Below are positions 17,257-25,199 of a stretch of DNA of 64,000 bases, in pieces (position 1 is the stretch's first letter; each line of letters begins with the position of its first letter). Under the pieces are notes generated by a model. That model worked only from the letters and a program-made list of their open reading frames with translations, did no database searches and was not told where the DNA came from. The position numbers and the translations under genes were made by a program. This stretch comes from Candidatus Thiomargarita nelsonii (GTDB taxonomy: Bacteria > Pseudomonadota > Gammaproteobacteria > Beggiatoales > Beggiatoaceae): NCBI GenBank assembly GCA_000785145.2, contig JSZA02000019.1, positions 1-64,000 on the forward strand. The letters run 5' to 3'.

Positions 17257-18540
17257 ATGCAAAACCAAATTAAACATCAAGAGGCTATTTTTCAAGCACT
17301 ACCGGATCTATTTTTTATTATTTTAGAAAATGGCACAATTCTTGAATATAAAACGGCAGTCGAAGCCCATCCTTTGCAGCAAGAAATAGTCGGTAAACGA
17401 ATACAGGATATTATGCCCGAAGAGATTGCACTTAAATTTAATGATGCAATTCGTGACTTGCAAAAAACAAAAAGCATTGTCCACATTGACTATCCATTGA
17501 CAATACAAAAGCAGCTTCATTTTTATGAAGCGAGGCTAGTGCCCCTATTAGAAACTCAAATTATCATCAATATACAAAACATTACCGCTCGTAAAACCGT
17601 TGAACAAAAATTAATCAAAGCGAAAGAGGATGCAGAAAAAGCTAATCGCAGCACAAATGAATTATTAGCCCAGATGAGCCAGGAACTATGTTCGCCGCTC
17701 AATGGTATTGTCAGATACAGCCAAATTATTCAAAAAGATAAAAAATTGACAGAACTCCAACTATCAGCTATCTATGTCATAGAACGTAGTTGCAACTACC
17801 TATTGAAGCTGAGCAAGGATATGTTAGAATTTTCTAATGTTGAAGCGAAAAAAGAGGCAATACCTCAATCTTCAATCAACTTGCCTAAATTTTTGACTGA
17901 CATTTCAGAATTGGTGCGGATTCAGGCACAGAAAAAAGGGGTATCATTTCGTTATGAAACCACTTCAGATTTACCACAAGCGATTTATATTGATGAAAAA
18001 TCACTCGCCCAAATCTTAGTTAAATTACTGAGTAATGCTATCAAATTTACGGAACATGGGGGAGTGACTTTGAAAGTCGGATACATCGAACAAAAAACCC
18101 ATATTCGCTTTAGAGTCAGCGATAATGGAATAGGCATTCCGCCAGAACAATTAGAGGCCATTTTTTCGCCTTTTGAACAGCTTGATAAACACAAACAAGA
18201 AGGGACTGGACTCGGATTGTCCATCAGCCAAAAACGGCTTCGGTTGATGGGTAGTGATTTGCAGGTTGAGAGCAAGATTGGTAAAGGCAGTCTTTTTTGG
18301 TTTGATTTAGCACCCAAGCAAGCACTCAAGCAACAGCTAGTAATAAAGCCAGATTTTCCCTCAAACCTCCAGATGCTTTATGAATTCGCCAAACAGGGAA
18401 ATTGCAGCGGCATTGCTCGTTGGCTTGAGAAAATGGGAGATAAAAATACGCCATTTTTTCAGAAAGTGAATCAACTGGCTCAAGAATTTCAACACGAAGA
18501 AATTTGTAACCTCATTGAAAGTAAGCGAGATAAAAAATGA
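17257..18540 (+). CDS. PAS sensor histidine kinase lacking its phosphoacceptor histidine
   Basis: The 427-residue protein has an N-terminal PAS domain (about 1-118), a short coiled linker, a HisKA-like helix pair and a HATPase domain. The ATP-binding boxes are intact: LLSNAIKFTEHGG, RVSDNGIGIPPEQ and EGTGLGLSIS. The H-box, normally MSHELRTPLN, reads MSQELCSPLNG here. The acceptor histidine is glutamine 142 (codon cag at 17680). It therefore cannot autophosphorylate in the usual way and may act as an ATP-dependent or allosteric partner, or phosphorylate elsewhere. No membrane segment is visible, so it should be cytoplasmic. GGAG precedes the ATG. Its stop overlaps the following cyclase gene (ATGA). 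Confidence 0.85.
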   Translation: MQNQIKHQEAIFQALPDLFFIILENGTILEYKTAVEAHPLQQEIVGKRIQDIMPEEIALKFNDAIRDLQKTKSIVHIDYPLTIQKQLHFYEARLVPLLETQIIINIQNITARKTVEQKLIKAKEDAEKANRSTNELLAQMSQELCSPLNGIVRYSQIIQKDKKLTELQLSAIYVIERSCNYLLKLSKDMLEFSNVEAKKEAIPQSSINLPKFLTDISELVRIQAQKKGVSFRYETTSDLPQAIYIDEKSLAQILVKLLSNAIKFTEHGGVTLKVGYIEQKTHIRFRVSDNGIGIPPEQLEAIFSPFEQLDKHKQEGTGLGLSISQKRLRLMGSDLQVESKIGKGSLFWFDLAPKQALKQQLVIKPDFPSNLQMLYEFAKQGNCSGIARWLEKMGDKNTPFFQKVNQLAQEFQHEEICNLIESKRDKK

Positions 18541-19586
18541 CAACTGCACAAAAAAGTACTATTTTGCTCGTTGATGATAGTCCAACCAGTTTGAAGGTAT
18601 TGTACAAATATTTCAATCCGTCTGACTATGAAATATTTGCCGCCAAAAGTGGCGAAAAAGCGCTTGAAGGGCTGACTCAGATCAAACCCGATATTATTCT
18701 TTTGGATATTATGATGCCGGGTATTGATGGTTTTGAAACCTGTCGTCGTATAAAAGAAAATGAAGAGATGCGAGAAATACCGATCATTTTTATAACGACA
18801 CTCTCTGAGACTAAGGATAAGGTGAAAGGCTTTGAAGTTGGTGCGGTGGATTATCTCACAAAACCCTTGCAACAGGAAGAAGTTTTAGCGCGTGTTAATA
18901 CACACCTGATGCTCCGCAATCAACAGAAAAAATTAGCCAGACAAAGAGAAGAATTGCGCGAACTGAACGCCACGAAAGATCGATTATTGTTAAATCTTTT
19001 GCCATCACAAATAATAGATGATTTGAAAACATCAGGCAAAACTGAACCGCAACCTTTTGAAAATGTTTCTGTTTTCTTTTCAGATTTTGTAGGATTTACC
19101 GAAATCTCATCAAACCTTGAGCCCAGAATCATCATTGATGAATTGAATGATATTTTCACTCATTTTGATGAGATGATGGAGAAAAACAACTGTGAACGTA
19201 TTAAGACGATAGGTGATGCCTACCTTGCCGTTTCAGGGATGCCAAATCCGAATCAAAATCATGCGAAAAGTCTGATCAATGCTGGCATTGAAATTATTGA
19301 ATACTTGAATGTTCGGAATCAAACCAGTGAAATCAAATGGCAGCCTAGAATTGGTATTCATTCTGGCAAAGTTGTGGGCGGTCTTGTGGGCATCAAAAAG
19401 TACATTTATGATGTTTTTGGAGACACGATCAACACCGCCAGTCGAATGGAAACTTATTCTGAAAGCATGAAAATCAATGTATCAGATACCACCTATCAGC
19501 TTGTTAAAGATGAATTTCAGTTTTTAGAAAGAGAAACTTTATTTGTCAAGGGTAAAGGTCAAATGAAAATGTATTTTGTTAATTAA
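18537..19586 (+). CDS. Response regulator with class III adenylate cyclase domain
   Basis: The 349-residue protein has a receiver domain (1-125; acidic pair VDD at 12-14, phosphoacceptor Asp57 in LLDIMMPG, conserved Lys in YLTKPLQ). A coiled linker leads to a class III cyclase domain (about 170-349). Both metal aspartates are present (FFSDFVGFT and GDAYLA). The purine-selecting residues look adenylate-type: lysine in RIKTIGDAY and aspartate in YDVFGDTINTASR. The transition-state Asn and Arg are in that same motif. It should make cAMP under control of its receiver domain. It is translationally coupled to the kinase-like gene upstream, which lacks its histidine, so its phosphodonor is uncertain. 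Confidence 0.88.
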   Translation: MTTAQKSTILLVDDSPTSLKVLYKYFNPSDYEIFAAKSGEKALEGLTQIKPDIILLDIMMPGIDGFETCRRIKENEEMREIPIIFITTLSETKDKVKGFEVGAVDYLTKPLQQEEVLARVNTHLMLRNQQKKLARQREELRELNATKDRLLLNLLPSQIIDDLKTSGKTEPQPFENVSVFFSDFVGFTEISSNLEPRIIIDELNDIFTHFDEMMEKNNCERIKTIGDAYLAVSGMPNPNQNHAKSLINAGIEIIEYLNVRNQTSEIKWQPRIGIHSGKVVGGLVGIKKYIYDVFGDTINTASRMETYSESMKINVSDTTYQLVKDEFQFLERETLFVKGKGQMKMYFVN

Positions 19587-19628
19587 TCCAGATTGCGACG
19601 CGGGGCAAAGCTGTTTGAGGAAAAATTC

Positions 19629-20459
19629 ATGCCATTAATAAAATCTTTATTAAGAATCACCATTGGAGTCATTATTGCGATCCCGTTGCTATTATATCCA
19701 TTATTATACTTCGCGCAAGACAAGTTAATCTTTATACAGCGCAAAATGGATAATAGTCTCTTAAATTGGATTAGGAAAGAATATCCTAATGCCCAAGTCC
19801 AAATAACTACGCCGGATAATATTCGCTTACATGGCTGGTATATAAAAAATAATGCACAAAAAAAGTCACCTTTAATCATCTATTTTGGTGGCAATGCGGA
19901 AGAAGTATCGGGACAGTTGACGGCACTTGAGCCATTAAATGGTTGGTCATTGTTATTGGTCAATTATCGGGGATATGGCTTGAGTGAGGGCACTCCCAGC
20001 GAAAAGCATTTATTTAATGATGCCGTTTTGCTTTATGATACATTTTCTAAAAGGGCAGATGTAGAGCCTAATAAAATTGTGGCTTATGGTCGCAGCCTTG
20101 GCACTGGAGTCGCCGTTTATTTAGCTTCACAAAGACCTTTAAAAGGGGTAATTTTGGTATCGCCCTATGACAGCATCAGGCACATCGCCCAAAAAAATTA
20201 TCCTTATGTTCCCGTGTCATACTTGCTCAAACACCATTTTGATTCATTGGCACTGGCACCCTCCGTCAAAATACCTATGTTAGCTTTGATTGCGGCAAAA
20301 GATAAAATGATTCCGCCTTCGCATTCTTTTGCCTTGATTGAAGCTTGGGGCGGTGTCACTCAGCAAGAAATCATTCCAGACGCGGATCATAATAATATTA
20401 CAGTGGGACTCAGATATTGGGACTATATTAGTGCTTTTCTATTGAGTCTTGAAAATTAA
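19629..20459 (+). CDS. Membrane-anchored alpha/beta hydrolase
   Basis: This 277-residue protein has an N-terminal membrane anchor (ITIGVIIAIPLLLYPLLYF) and an alpha/beta hydrolase fold of the BEM46/YfhR type. The oxyanion segment YFGGNAEEV, the nucleophile elbow AYGRSLGTG (Ser), the acidic residue in AAKDKMIPP and the catalytic histidine in DADHNNI are all present. The ATG at 19629 follows GAGGAAAAATTC; an in-frame start at 19593 lacks a ribosome site. The substrate is unknown. It follows the cyclase by 42 bases and may be in the same transcript. Confidence 0.8.
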   Translation: MPLIKSLLRITIGVIIAIPLLLYPLLYFAQDKLIFIQRKMDNSLLNWIRKEYPNAQVQITTPDNIRLHGWYIKNNAQKKSPLIIYFGGNAEEVSGQLTALEPLNGWSLLLVNYRGYGLSEGTPSEKHLFNDAVLLYDTFSKRADVEPNKIVAYGRSLGTGVAVYLASQRPLKGVILVSPYDSIRHIAQKNYPYVPVSYLLKHHFDSLALAPSVKIPMLALIAAKDKMIPPSHSFALIEAWGGVTQQEIIPDADHNNITVGLRYWDYISAFLLSLEN

Positions 20460-20507
20460 TCTCCAAACGACTTTAACTTAACAATTACCTGCCCTTCAAT
20501 TCAATCA

Positions 20508-20759
20508 TTGATAGATAAAGATTGGGAAGGATGTCTGAGCATTCCGGGCATACGCGGTTTGGTGCCAAGGTATAAAACGGTCAGGACAAAATATCTGACC
20601 AGAGATGGTTCAATTAAAGAACAAACGTTTAGCGATTTTCTGGCGCGTATCTTTCAACATGAGTATGACCATCTAAATGGTATATCTTTTCTTGATCGTT
20701 TAGAAAGCACAAAAGATATTATCACCGAAAAGGAATTCAATAAACTTTGTCCAAGATAA
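20508..20759 (+). pseudogene. C-terminal fragment of a peptide deformylase
   Basis: The fragment carries DWEGCLSIPGIRGLVPRY and QHEYDHLNG, the second and third metal motifs of peptide deformylases. The first motif (GxGxAAxQ) and about 70 N-terminal residues are missing. The only in-frame starts are poor (TTG at 20508). The last residues KLCPR come from a palindromic repeat at 20749-20771. It sits directly behind the hydrolase gene in the same frame. It is unlikely to be active; the true def gene must be elsewhere. Confidence 0.7.
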
Positions 20760-20771
20760 ATCTTGGACTCC
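20749..20771. repeat. Palindromic repeat gtccaagataaatcttggac
   Basis: This copy of the GGAGTCCAAGATTTATCTTGG family supplies the stop codon of the deformylase fragment. Confidence 0.7.
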
Positions 20772-20891
20772 GAATGGCACAGTTTTTTCTTTTCCCCATT
20801 TAATAAAATCCAAAAAGAATAGCAAAAAAATAGCAAAAAATGATCTTAAAAATCAAACTTGGAGCGCAGGGATTTACGAAATAAGGGGGGT

Positions 20892-20999
20892 GGAGCAAGC
20901 GTCGGGTGCGTCCTACGCACCCTTATATAATACCATTAACACCGATACCATATTAATTATATTAAAAGGTGCGTGGGACGCACCCGTTAGGCTAGCTTG
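20892..20999. repeat. Long GTAGGGTGCGT hairpin repeat, complete copy
   Basis: Arms agcaagcgtcgggtgcgtcc and its complement enclose a conserved 50-base spacer (accattaacaccgatacc...). The right end reads ggacgcacccgttaggctag. The same unit recurs at 21415, 23275, 25200, 25618, 27446 and 29430. Confidence 0.8.
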
Positions 21000-21210
21000 A
21001 TTTATCATCAAACCCCCTTTGAAATGACATGATCTCAGTGGTTAATTCCCATACCATCCCAAATCGAAATGCCATCTCACCTTCAACATAATCATCTTTA
21101 TTATTGTCGGACATTCTGACCAATTTAAGTTTTTTCTTCTCTAATTTCATGACGCAACTCTGCTAAATCAAATAAACTCAAAGAGAGAAGTTGAGTAGCA
21201 AGCGTAGGGT

Positions 21211-21346
21211 CAATGCCATTAAGTTAAGAGATATTGTAGGGTGGGTAGAGCGAAAGCGAAACCCACCATTGTTAGAAATTTCAAAGGTTTGGTGGGTTGC
21301 GCTCTGCTCTACCCACCCTACAAAAAACCTTAACTTAATGGCATTG
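21211..21346. mobile_element. 136-bp non-autonomous element with 11-bp target duplication
   Basis: The ends are caatgccattaagttaag and its exact complement. Identical 11-mers aagcgtagggt flank it (21200-21210 and 21347-21357). It is inserted into a copy of the GTAGGGTGCGT hairpin family, so it arrived after that repeat. The interior is one long gtagggtgggtagagc/gctctacccaccctac inverted repeat. It has no coding capacity. Confidence 0.88.
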
Positions 21347-21521
21347 AAGCGTAGGGTGCGTCCTACGCACCCTTATAAGTACTGAACCATAAGTTTTAAT
21401 GTATTTTGGAGTCCAAAGCAAGCGTCGGGTGCGTCCGACGCACCCTTATATAGCACCATTAACACCGATACCATATTAATTATATTAAAAGGTGCGTGGG
21501 ACGCACCCGTTAGGCTAGCTT
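21347..21521. repeat. GTAGGGTGCGT hairpin repeats
   Basis: The interrupted copy continues after the inserted element. A segment aagtactgaaccataag, shared with about 25491, leads into a second complete hairpin copy (21415-21521). Its right end ttaggctagctt is joined directly to the recN fragment. Confidence 0.75.
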
Positions 21522-21718
21522 AAAAGTTTTGCTGACTTGTAAATGATGATGCCCTTGGCAAGCCACTTGTGGCAAGTGAGTGATGCACAAGACTTGCCGT
21601 TGTTGCCCTAAATGATTTAATAATTGTCCGACAATTTCAGCAACGCCACCGCCGATGCCGACATCAACTTCATCAAATACTAAAATGGGTACGCCGCTGC
21701 GTTGTGCAGTAATGACTT
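21522..21718 (-). pseudogene. Second copy of an internal recN segment
   Basis: These 197 bases match 38206-38402 of the full recN gene with eight substitutions and no gaps. They encode the Walker B/D-loop part ([14 protein letters not shown]...[11 protein letters not shown]). All eight differences are silent in the recN frame. The fragment starts exactly at a hairpin repeat end and stops at random inside recN, so it is not a gene. Confidence 0.92.
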
Positions 21719-21731
21719 AACAGACCTTAAT

Positions 21732-22079
21732 TTATCTCACTGAGGCTAAAGCATCCTGTGGACAAGTTGGTTTTATTTCAGGATAAAACGGGTTGGCACA
21801 CCAAAAATCTGAGTCTAGTGTCCAAATTGGCGCACCGCCACGATTGGCAATGGCTAACTGGCACAAAAGTGGATCAAGTGTATTCTCTTTCAGGTTACAA
21901 TCTTTGATTGCTTTTTCACTAACGGTAGCGGGTTTCCGTTTAACCGTGCGCCCCTGTCCTCTCAACCAGTCAACGACAATATCTCTCACTTCAGCACTCA
22001 TCTGGTTACTTTTTCCATAATAAAACTTTGCGACTTGGCTTGGTTCGTTGTCATCAAGGACTAATAAGATTTTATCCAT
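21732..22079 (-). CDS. PIN-like partner of a DUF3696 ATPase
   Basis: This 115-residue protein starts MDKILLVLDDNEPSQVAKFY (ATG at 22079; a longer in-frame start would overlap the ATPase stop). It ends shortly after APIWTLDSDFWC. Acidic residues near the N-terminus (LDDNE) and in TLDSDF, with TLDPLLCQLA between, resemble the metal site of PIN-like nucleases; that reading is inference. It lies eight bases downstream of the ATPase and is surely co-transcribed with it. Confidence 0.6.
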   Translation of the reverse strand: MDKILLVLDDNEPSQVAKFYYGKSNQMSAEVRDIVVDWLRGQGRTVKRKPATVSEKAIKDCNLKENTLDPLLCQLAIANRGGAPIWTLDSDFWCANPFYPEIKPTCPQDALASVR

Positions 22080-22087
22080 ATAAGCAG

Positions 22088-23197
22088 TTAGTAACAATTG
22101 CGTGATTTTTTGAGGGCAAACACATCTTGCATTCTAGCGTCAAAGAATCCATCAGGCCAATTGGGCATTTCACCCGCTGTCGTCACCTCTAAACGTTCTG
22201 CGACAGAACCTTCAGCATCACGCCGCACATAATAAATAGCAACATCTTTTAGCGCTATTTTGCCCTCAGCAATCCGACGTTGTATGCGATAAATGACATG
22301 CTCACTGTGCGTTTCAACTAAGACTTGTTTGCCATTTAAGGCTCCCTCAATGAAAAGATCAGTCAACGCTCCGTGCAAACTGGGGTTAAGATGAATTTCT
22401 GGCGCTTCAAAAATCAGTGTATTCATCTGAGAAAAAGTCGCTACCACAATCGGCAGAATTTGCGAATAACCAAAACCTAAGCGGGAAATATCTATTTCTA
22501 AGCCAGTAGCGGCTTCAGTAAACAGGATTTCCATTTGTCCGCGTTGGGTATCATTTTTGAATTGTACCTTATTTGCCAATTGAGCTGATTTGACAAACCA
22601 ATTTTGCACCTTTTGTCTGACTTCGGGATTTGATTCTAAAAAATCCGCAATATTTTCTGCCTGAACACCAATCCAATCAGGATTGATACCATACAAAGTA
22701 TAATACCGCTCTGGGGCTGGGCGGATAGGGCGGATGTAGCCAACTTTGGCAAACGCGCTGAATAAAAGATGAGGCAGTTCTAATAAATTATTTTTTTCCG
22801 GTAAGTTCTCATCATTAACACGCAATTGCTGTAAAGTCACTCCCTCTTTTTTAGCCGTGCTACCTACTTTAAAATATAATTTCAAGGTGTCAAATTCAAG
22901 CTCAAAGCCTATTGTTGCCTTTTCTGCGGGCATTCCAAAAACAATTTCTCTAAATTGACGAAACTGCACATAGTGGGAATTTAAATTGAGTATTCCTCCC
23001 CCTATTGGTGATTCCAGTGTTTGTTTAATCAACAAGAGCGCTTGTAACAGTGATGATTTTCCTGATGAATTTTCACCAATCAAAATCGTGAGGGGTGCTA
23101 ACTCTAGTACACACTTGCGAAACGCTTTAAAGTTTTCTACAGTGAAACGTTTTAAGTGTGGTTTTTCAAGTTGTGTCGTCTTATCATTGATAGACAT
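22088..23197 (-). CDS. DUF3696-type AAA ATPase
   Basis: The 369-residue P-loop ATPase has Walker A GENSSGKS at residues 41-48, a signature-like region LGFGYSQILP, Walker B-like TLIFEAPEIHLNP and VETHSEHVIYRIQRR. The C-terminal GEMPNWPDGFFDARMQDVF segment is characteristic of DUF3696 ATPases. These ATPases often travel with a small effector gene in defence islands; here the partner is at 21732-22079. No membrane segment is present. The promoter region upstream (23198-23280) contains only repeats. Confidence 0.8.
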   Translation of the reverse strand: MSINDKTTQLEKPHLKRFTVENFKAFRKCVLELAPLTILIGENSSGKSSLLQALLLIKQTLESPIGGGILNLNSHYVQFRQFREIVFGMPAEKATIGFELEFDTLKLYFKVGSTAKKEGVTLQQLRVNDENLPEKNNLLELPHLLFSAFAKVGYIRPIRPAPERYYTLYGINPDWIGVQAENIADFLESNPEVRQKVQNWFVKSAQLANKVQFKNDTQRGQMEILFTEAATGLEIDISRLGFGYSQILPIVVATFSQMNTLIFEAPEIHLNPSLHGALTDLFIEGALNGKQVLVETHSEHVIYRIQRRIAEGKIALKDVAIYYVRRDAEGSVAERLEVTTAGEMPNWPDGFFDARMQDVFALKKSRNCY

Positions 23198-23236
23198 TAG
23201 AATCTTCCTTTTATTCGATGATCTGATCGTTTAAAC

Positions 23237-23277
23237 TAAACCGCACACTTTTCCACCGCCGCCAACACTTCCTTCAG
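23237..23277 (-). pseudogene. Forty-base copy of the DUF790 gene 3' end
   Basis: taaaccgcacacttttccac and the following bases match 36845-36885 of the DUF790 gene almost exactly. The copy breaks off where a GTAGGGTGCGT hairpin begins. Confidence 0.75.
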
Positions 23278-23372
23278 CGAGCGTAGGGTGCGTCCTACGC
23301 ACCCTTATATAGCACCATTAACACCGATACCATATTAATTATATTAAAAGGTGCGTGGGACGCTCGCTTTGT
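23278..23372. repeat. GTAGGGTGCGT hairpin repeat, complete copy
   Basis: The arms gcgtagggtgcgtcctacgc and ggtgcgtgggacgctcgctt enclose the conserved accattaacaccgatacc spacer. The right flank (tttgttagtccgtctg) resembles the start of the small secreted genes at 29200 and 33775. Confidence 0.8.
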
Positions 23373-23433
23373 TAGTCCGTCTGTGTTTTTGGCGGTTCCG
23401 GTGGTTTAGAGGCAGCACATTTGATGAATCATT

Positions 23434-23822
23434 TCAACTTCGCAACCAATAAAAAAACAATTTTCCAGTCTCGTCAATGACATCAAATTCATGATGAACC
23501 GTCGAGATGACAATGGCATTTTCCCTTTCAGCCAGTGCCAACACAAAACAATCAGCGTAAGAAATTCTATAGGAAGTTTTGTATTTACCTATCAACTCAA
23601 TGAAAGGAGCATCCAATTCCCAAATAAGAGTAATTGGAACTTTTTCTACTTTTTCAAATAGTTATTGTGCTTTATCGAACCCAGAAACGCGCAAAGTATC
23701 ATAATAAACTTCCCCCAAGTTGATACTGTGCATGAAAAATCGGTTATTTTGCGTTTTCAAAAGTTCTCGGAGCTTATCACCACCTTGCTCATGACGAAAA
23801 TAGGCAATCAAAGCACAAGCTT
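23434..23822 (-). pseudogene. PIN-domain (VapC-like) toxin, broken
   Basis: On the minus strand the frame reads ACALIAYFRHEQGGDKLREL through FFMHSINLGEVYYDTLRVSG. An in-frame TAA at 23662-23664 follows, then the frame continues as LFEKVEKVPITLIWELDAPF and ISYADCFVLALAERENAIV. This is a PIN domain in order, with the conserved acidic residues visible. The first codons (usually MnxLIDA) are replaced by a repeat containing gcaggacgcggagcgtcc. Two lesions make it inactive. No antitoxin is adjacent. Confidence 0.7.
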
Positions 23823-23823
23823 G

Positions 23824-23875
23824 CAGGACGCGGAGCGTCCGGGCATGCATTCCTTTGCGGAGCAACGGAACGAGA
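23824..23875. repeat. Repeat gcaggacgcggagcgtccgggcatgc
   Basis: This hairpin family (gcaggacgcggagcgtcc followed by a cattcc...ggaacgag arm) recurs at about 27580 and 36782. It separates the PIN remnant from the K+ channel fragment. Confidence 0.65.
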
Positions 23876-24012
23876 AAAAAAACGTGATGCCAACATACCA
23901 GCAGGTAACACAAGCATACCAATTCCAAGTAGCATGATCACCGCACCGATTATTTTGCCAGCCAATGTCACCAGTACTATGTCACCGTAACCCACAGAAA
24001 TGAGACGCAGTG
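23876..24012 (-). pseudogene. Fragment of a voltage-gated-type K+ channel
   Basis: The minus strand encodes LRLISVGYGDIVLVTLAGKIIG followed by AVIMLLGIGMLVLPAGMLASRF. SVGYGD is the potassium selectivity filter, and what follows is the inner pore helix. Everything before the filter and after the helix is missing. The fragment is bounded on the right by a repeat and on the left by unrelated sequence. Confidence 0.75.
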
Positions 24013-24133
24013 GTTTAGCCCAACGGAGCTTCGGCGACTCTGCCTCCAGCACATCGAAAAAAACAGCCCTAATTAACGAATTTAGCATCATTTACCCGTA
24101 ACTTTTGTTTTCCCTTTGTGGTCGAAATGGCAT

Positions 24134-24484
24134 CTATTCTGTCGTATGCAGAAGAATTATCTTTTTGTCTATGGTAATTTTATATGCCACAGAATGATCA
24201 TTATGCACAGGATGAACAAAGACGATTTTCCAGGCCCATTCGTTTTCAGGATTGTCTGGGAACTGATTAGTGTAATTGGCTGAAAAAATAATGTATTCTT
24301 GTGCTCTAACCTGCTCCGGATCTATAAGGTGGGTCTCCTTTACGTAAAAATAGTCCATTGCTACAGTACACGCTTCGACAATGGAAATTTGAGGCACTGG
24401 AATTGGTGGGCCAGCGTTGGATAGGGCTGAGGCCGGTAACAATAAACCTGATGCAGTGATAAAAAAAAACAAATAATTTTTCAT
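24134..24484 (-). CDS. Secreted small protein, probable immunity partner
   Basis: The 116-residue protein begins MKNYLFFFITASGLLLPASA, a clear signal peptide cleaved near ALSNA, so the mature part should be periplasmic. GGGAGA precedes the ATG at 24484; a longer frame to 24523 overlaps the upstream gene. The mature part contains EACTVAMDYFYVKETH and ENEWAWKIVFVHPVHNDHSV. It starts 32 bases after the metallopeptidase gene on the same strand. The placement and export signal fit an immunity protein that guards against a toxin acting in the periplasm. That is an inference; no family is recognised. Confidence 0.6.
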   Translation of the reverse strand: MKNYLFFFITASGLLLPASALSNAGPPIPVPQISIVEACTVAMDYFYVKETHLIDPEQVRAQEYIIFSANYTNQFPDNPENEWAWKIVFVHPVHNDHSVAYKITIDKKIILLHTTE

Positions 24485-24516
24485 TTTCAGTCTCCCATGT
24501 TCATACGTTGGGTCGA

Positions 24517-24959
24517 TCAGCAACCGAGATTTCGGCCATAGACGAGCATTTCAAACTCATCTCCCTCTTCGCCTGGCCGATCGACACCGTCGAGATTGTC
24601 ACCCCAATGCACCATCTCATGAAGGATATTGACACCGAGGGCGGGGACTGCGCCGGCCCGGGCCATGATCCGGCCGCGACCGGCTTCAAAATTCATGAAG
24701 ATTCTTTCGCTGATTTCAATTGTGTTGTTTCCCGGTCTTGGAATGAATCGGGCGCACGATGTCAACCCTGCGACAATTCTAATCTAATCGTCGGCTGTGC
24801 GCCCCACATCAACGCGGTCCGGAATTGTCTACGATTGAGCTGGCCTGTCGTCTGCATGGCCCTGCGAATCACGGGAATGCGGATCACTCTGGGTAACTTA
24901 TTCCTGATATATCGGGTCGCTCTCGGATATCTGGTTTGGTCTGCTGCGGACATGATCAT
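24517..24959 (-). pseudogene. Zinc metallopeptidase toxin domain, frameshifted by a 5-bp duplication
   Basis: The first frame (24959-24762) starts with ATG after GGAG and reads AMQTTGQLNRRQFRTALMWG then AQPTIRLELSQG and a stop. The second frame (to 24517) reads TSCARFIPRPGNNTIEISER and VNILHEMVHWGDNLDGVDRP, ending YGRNLGC. HEMVH is a zincin motif. The two frames join perfectly if one copy of the tandem gatta gatta at about 24782-24791 is removed, giving PTIRIVAGLTSCARF. The domain resembles short metallopeptidase toxins at the ends of secreted effectors (memory). The region is visibly G+C-richer than its surroundings, suggesting transfer. Confidence 0.7.
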
Positions 24960-25092
24960 TTTAATACTCCTTTTGATTCAGATTAATGGGTGCCCTACGC
25001 CAAAAGTGAAACATTTTTCCTCTGCCGGACGACGTTTCAGAGCACTCAGGCACGCAAAATTTAATTTAACGTTACGAACGGGGTTGCAAACC

Positions 25093-25199
25093 CAATGCCA
25101 CCAACGCCCCAGGGCAACCATAAAGGATTGCCCCTACATGATATGCCGTTTTTCGTAGGGGCAATCCCTTGTGGTTGCCCTGGGGCGTTGGTGGCATTG
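25093..25199. repeat. 107-bp perfect-ended hairpin element
   Basis: The ends caatgccaccaacgcccc and its complement match for 28 bases, and the arms carry gggcaaccataaagg and its relatives. The ends share caatgcc with the mobile elements, but the flanking 11-mers differ (ggttgcaaacc and aagcgtcgggt), so no target duplication can be claimed. Confidence 0.7.

Noticed and set aside
20508..20759. Functional peptide deformylase
   Set aside because: The first metal motif and about 70 N-terminal residues are missing and the start would be a poor TTG.
25093..25199. Fifth member of the 11-bp-duplication element family
   Set aside because: The ends begin caatgcc but then differ, and the flanking 11-mers are not identical.
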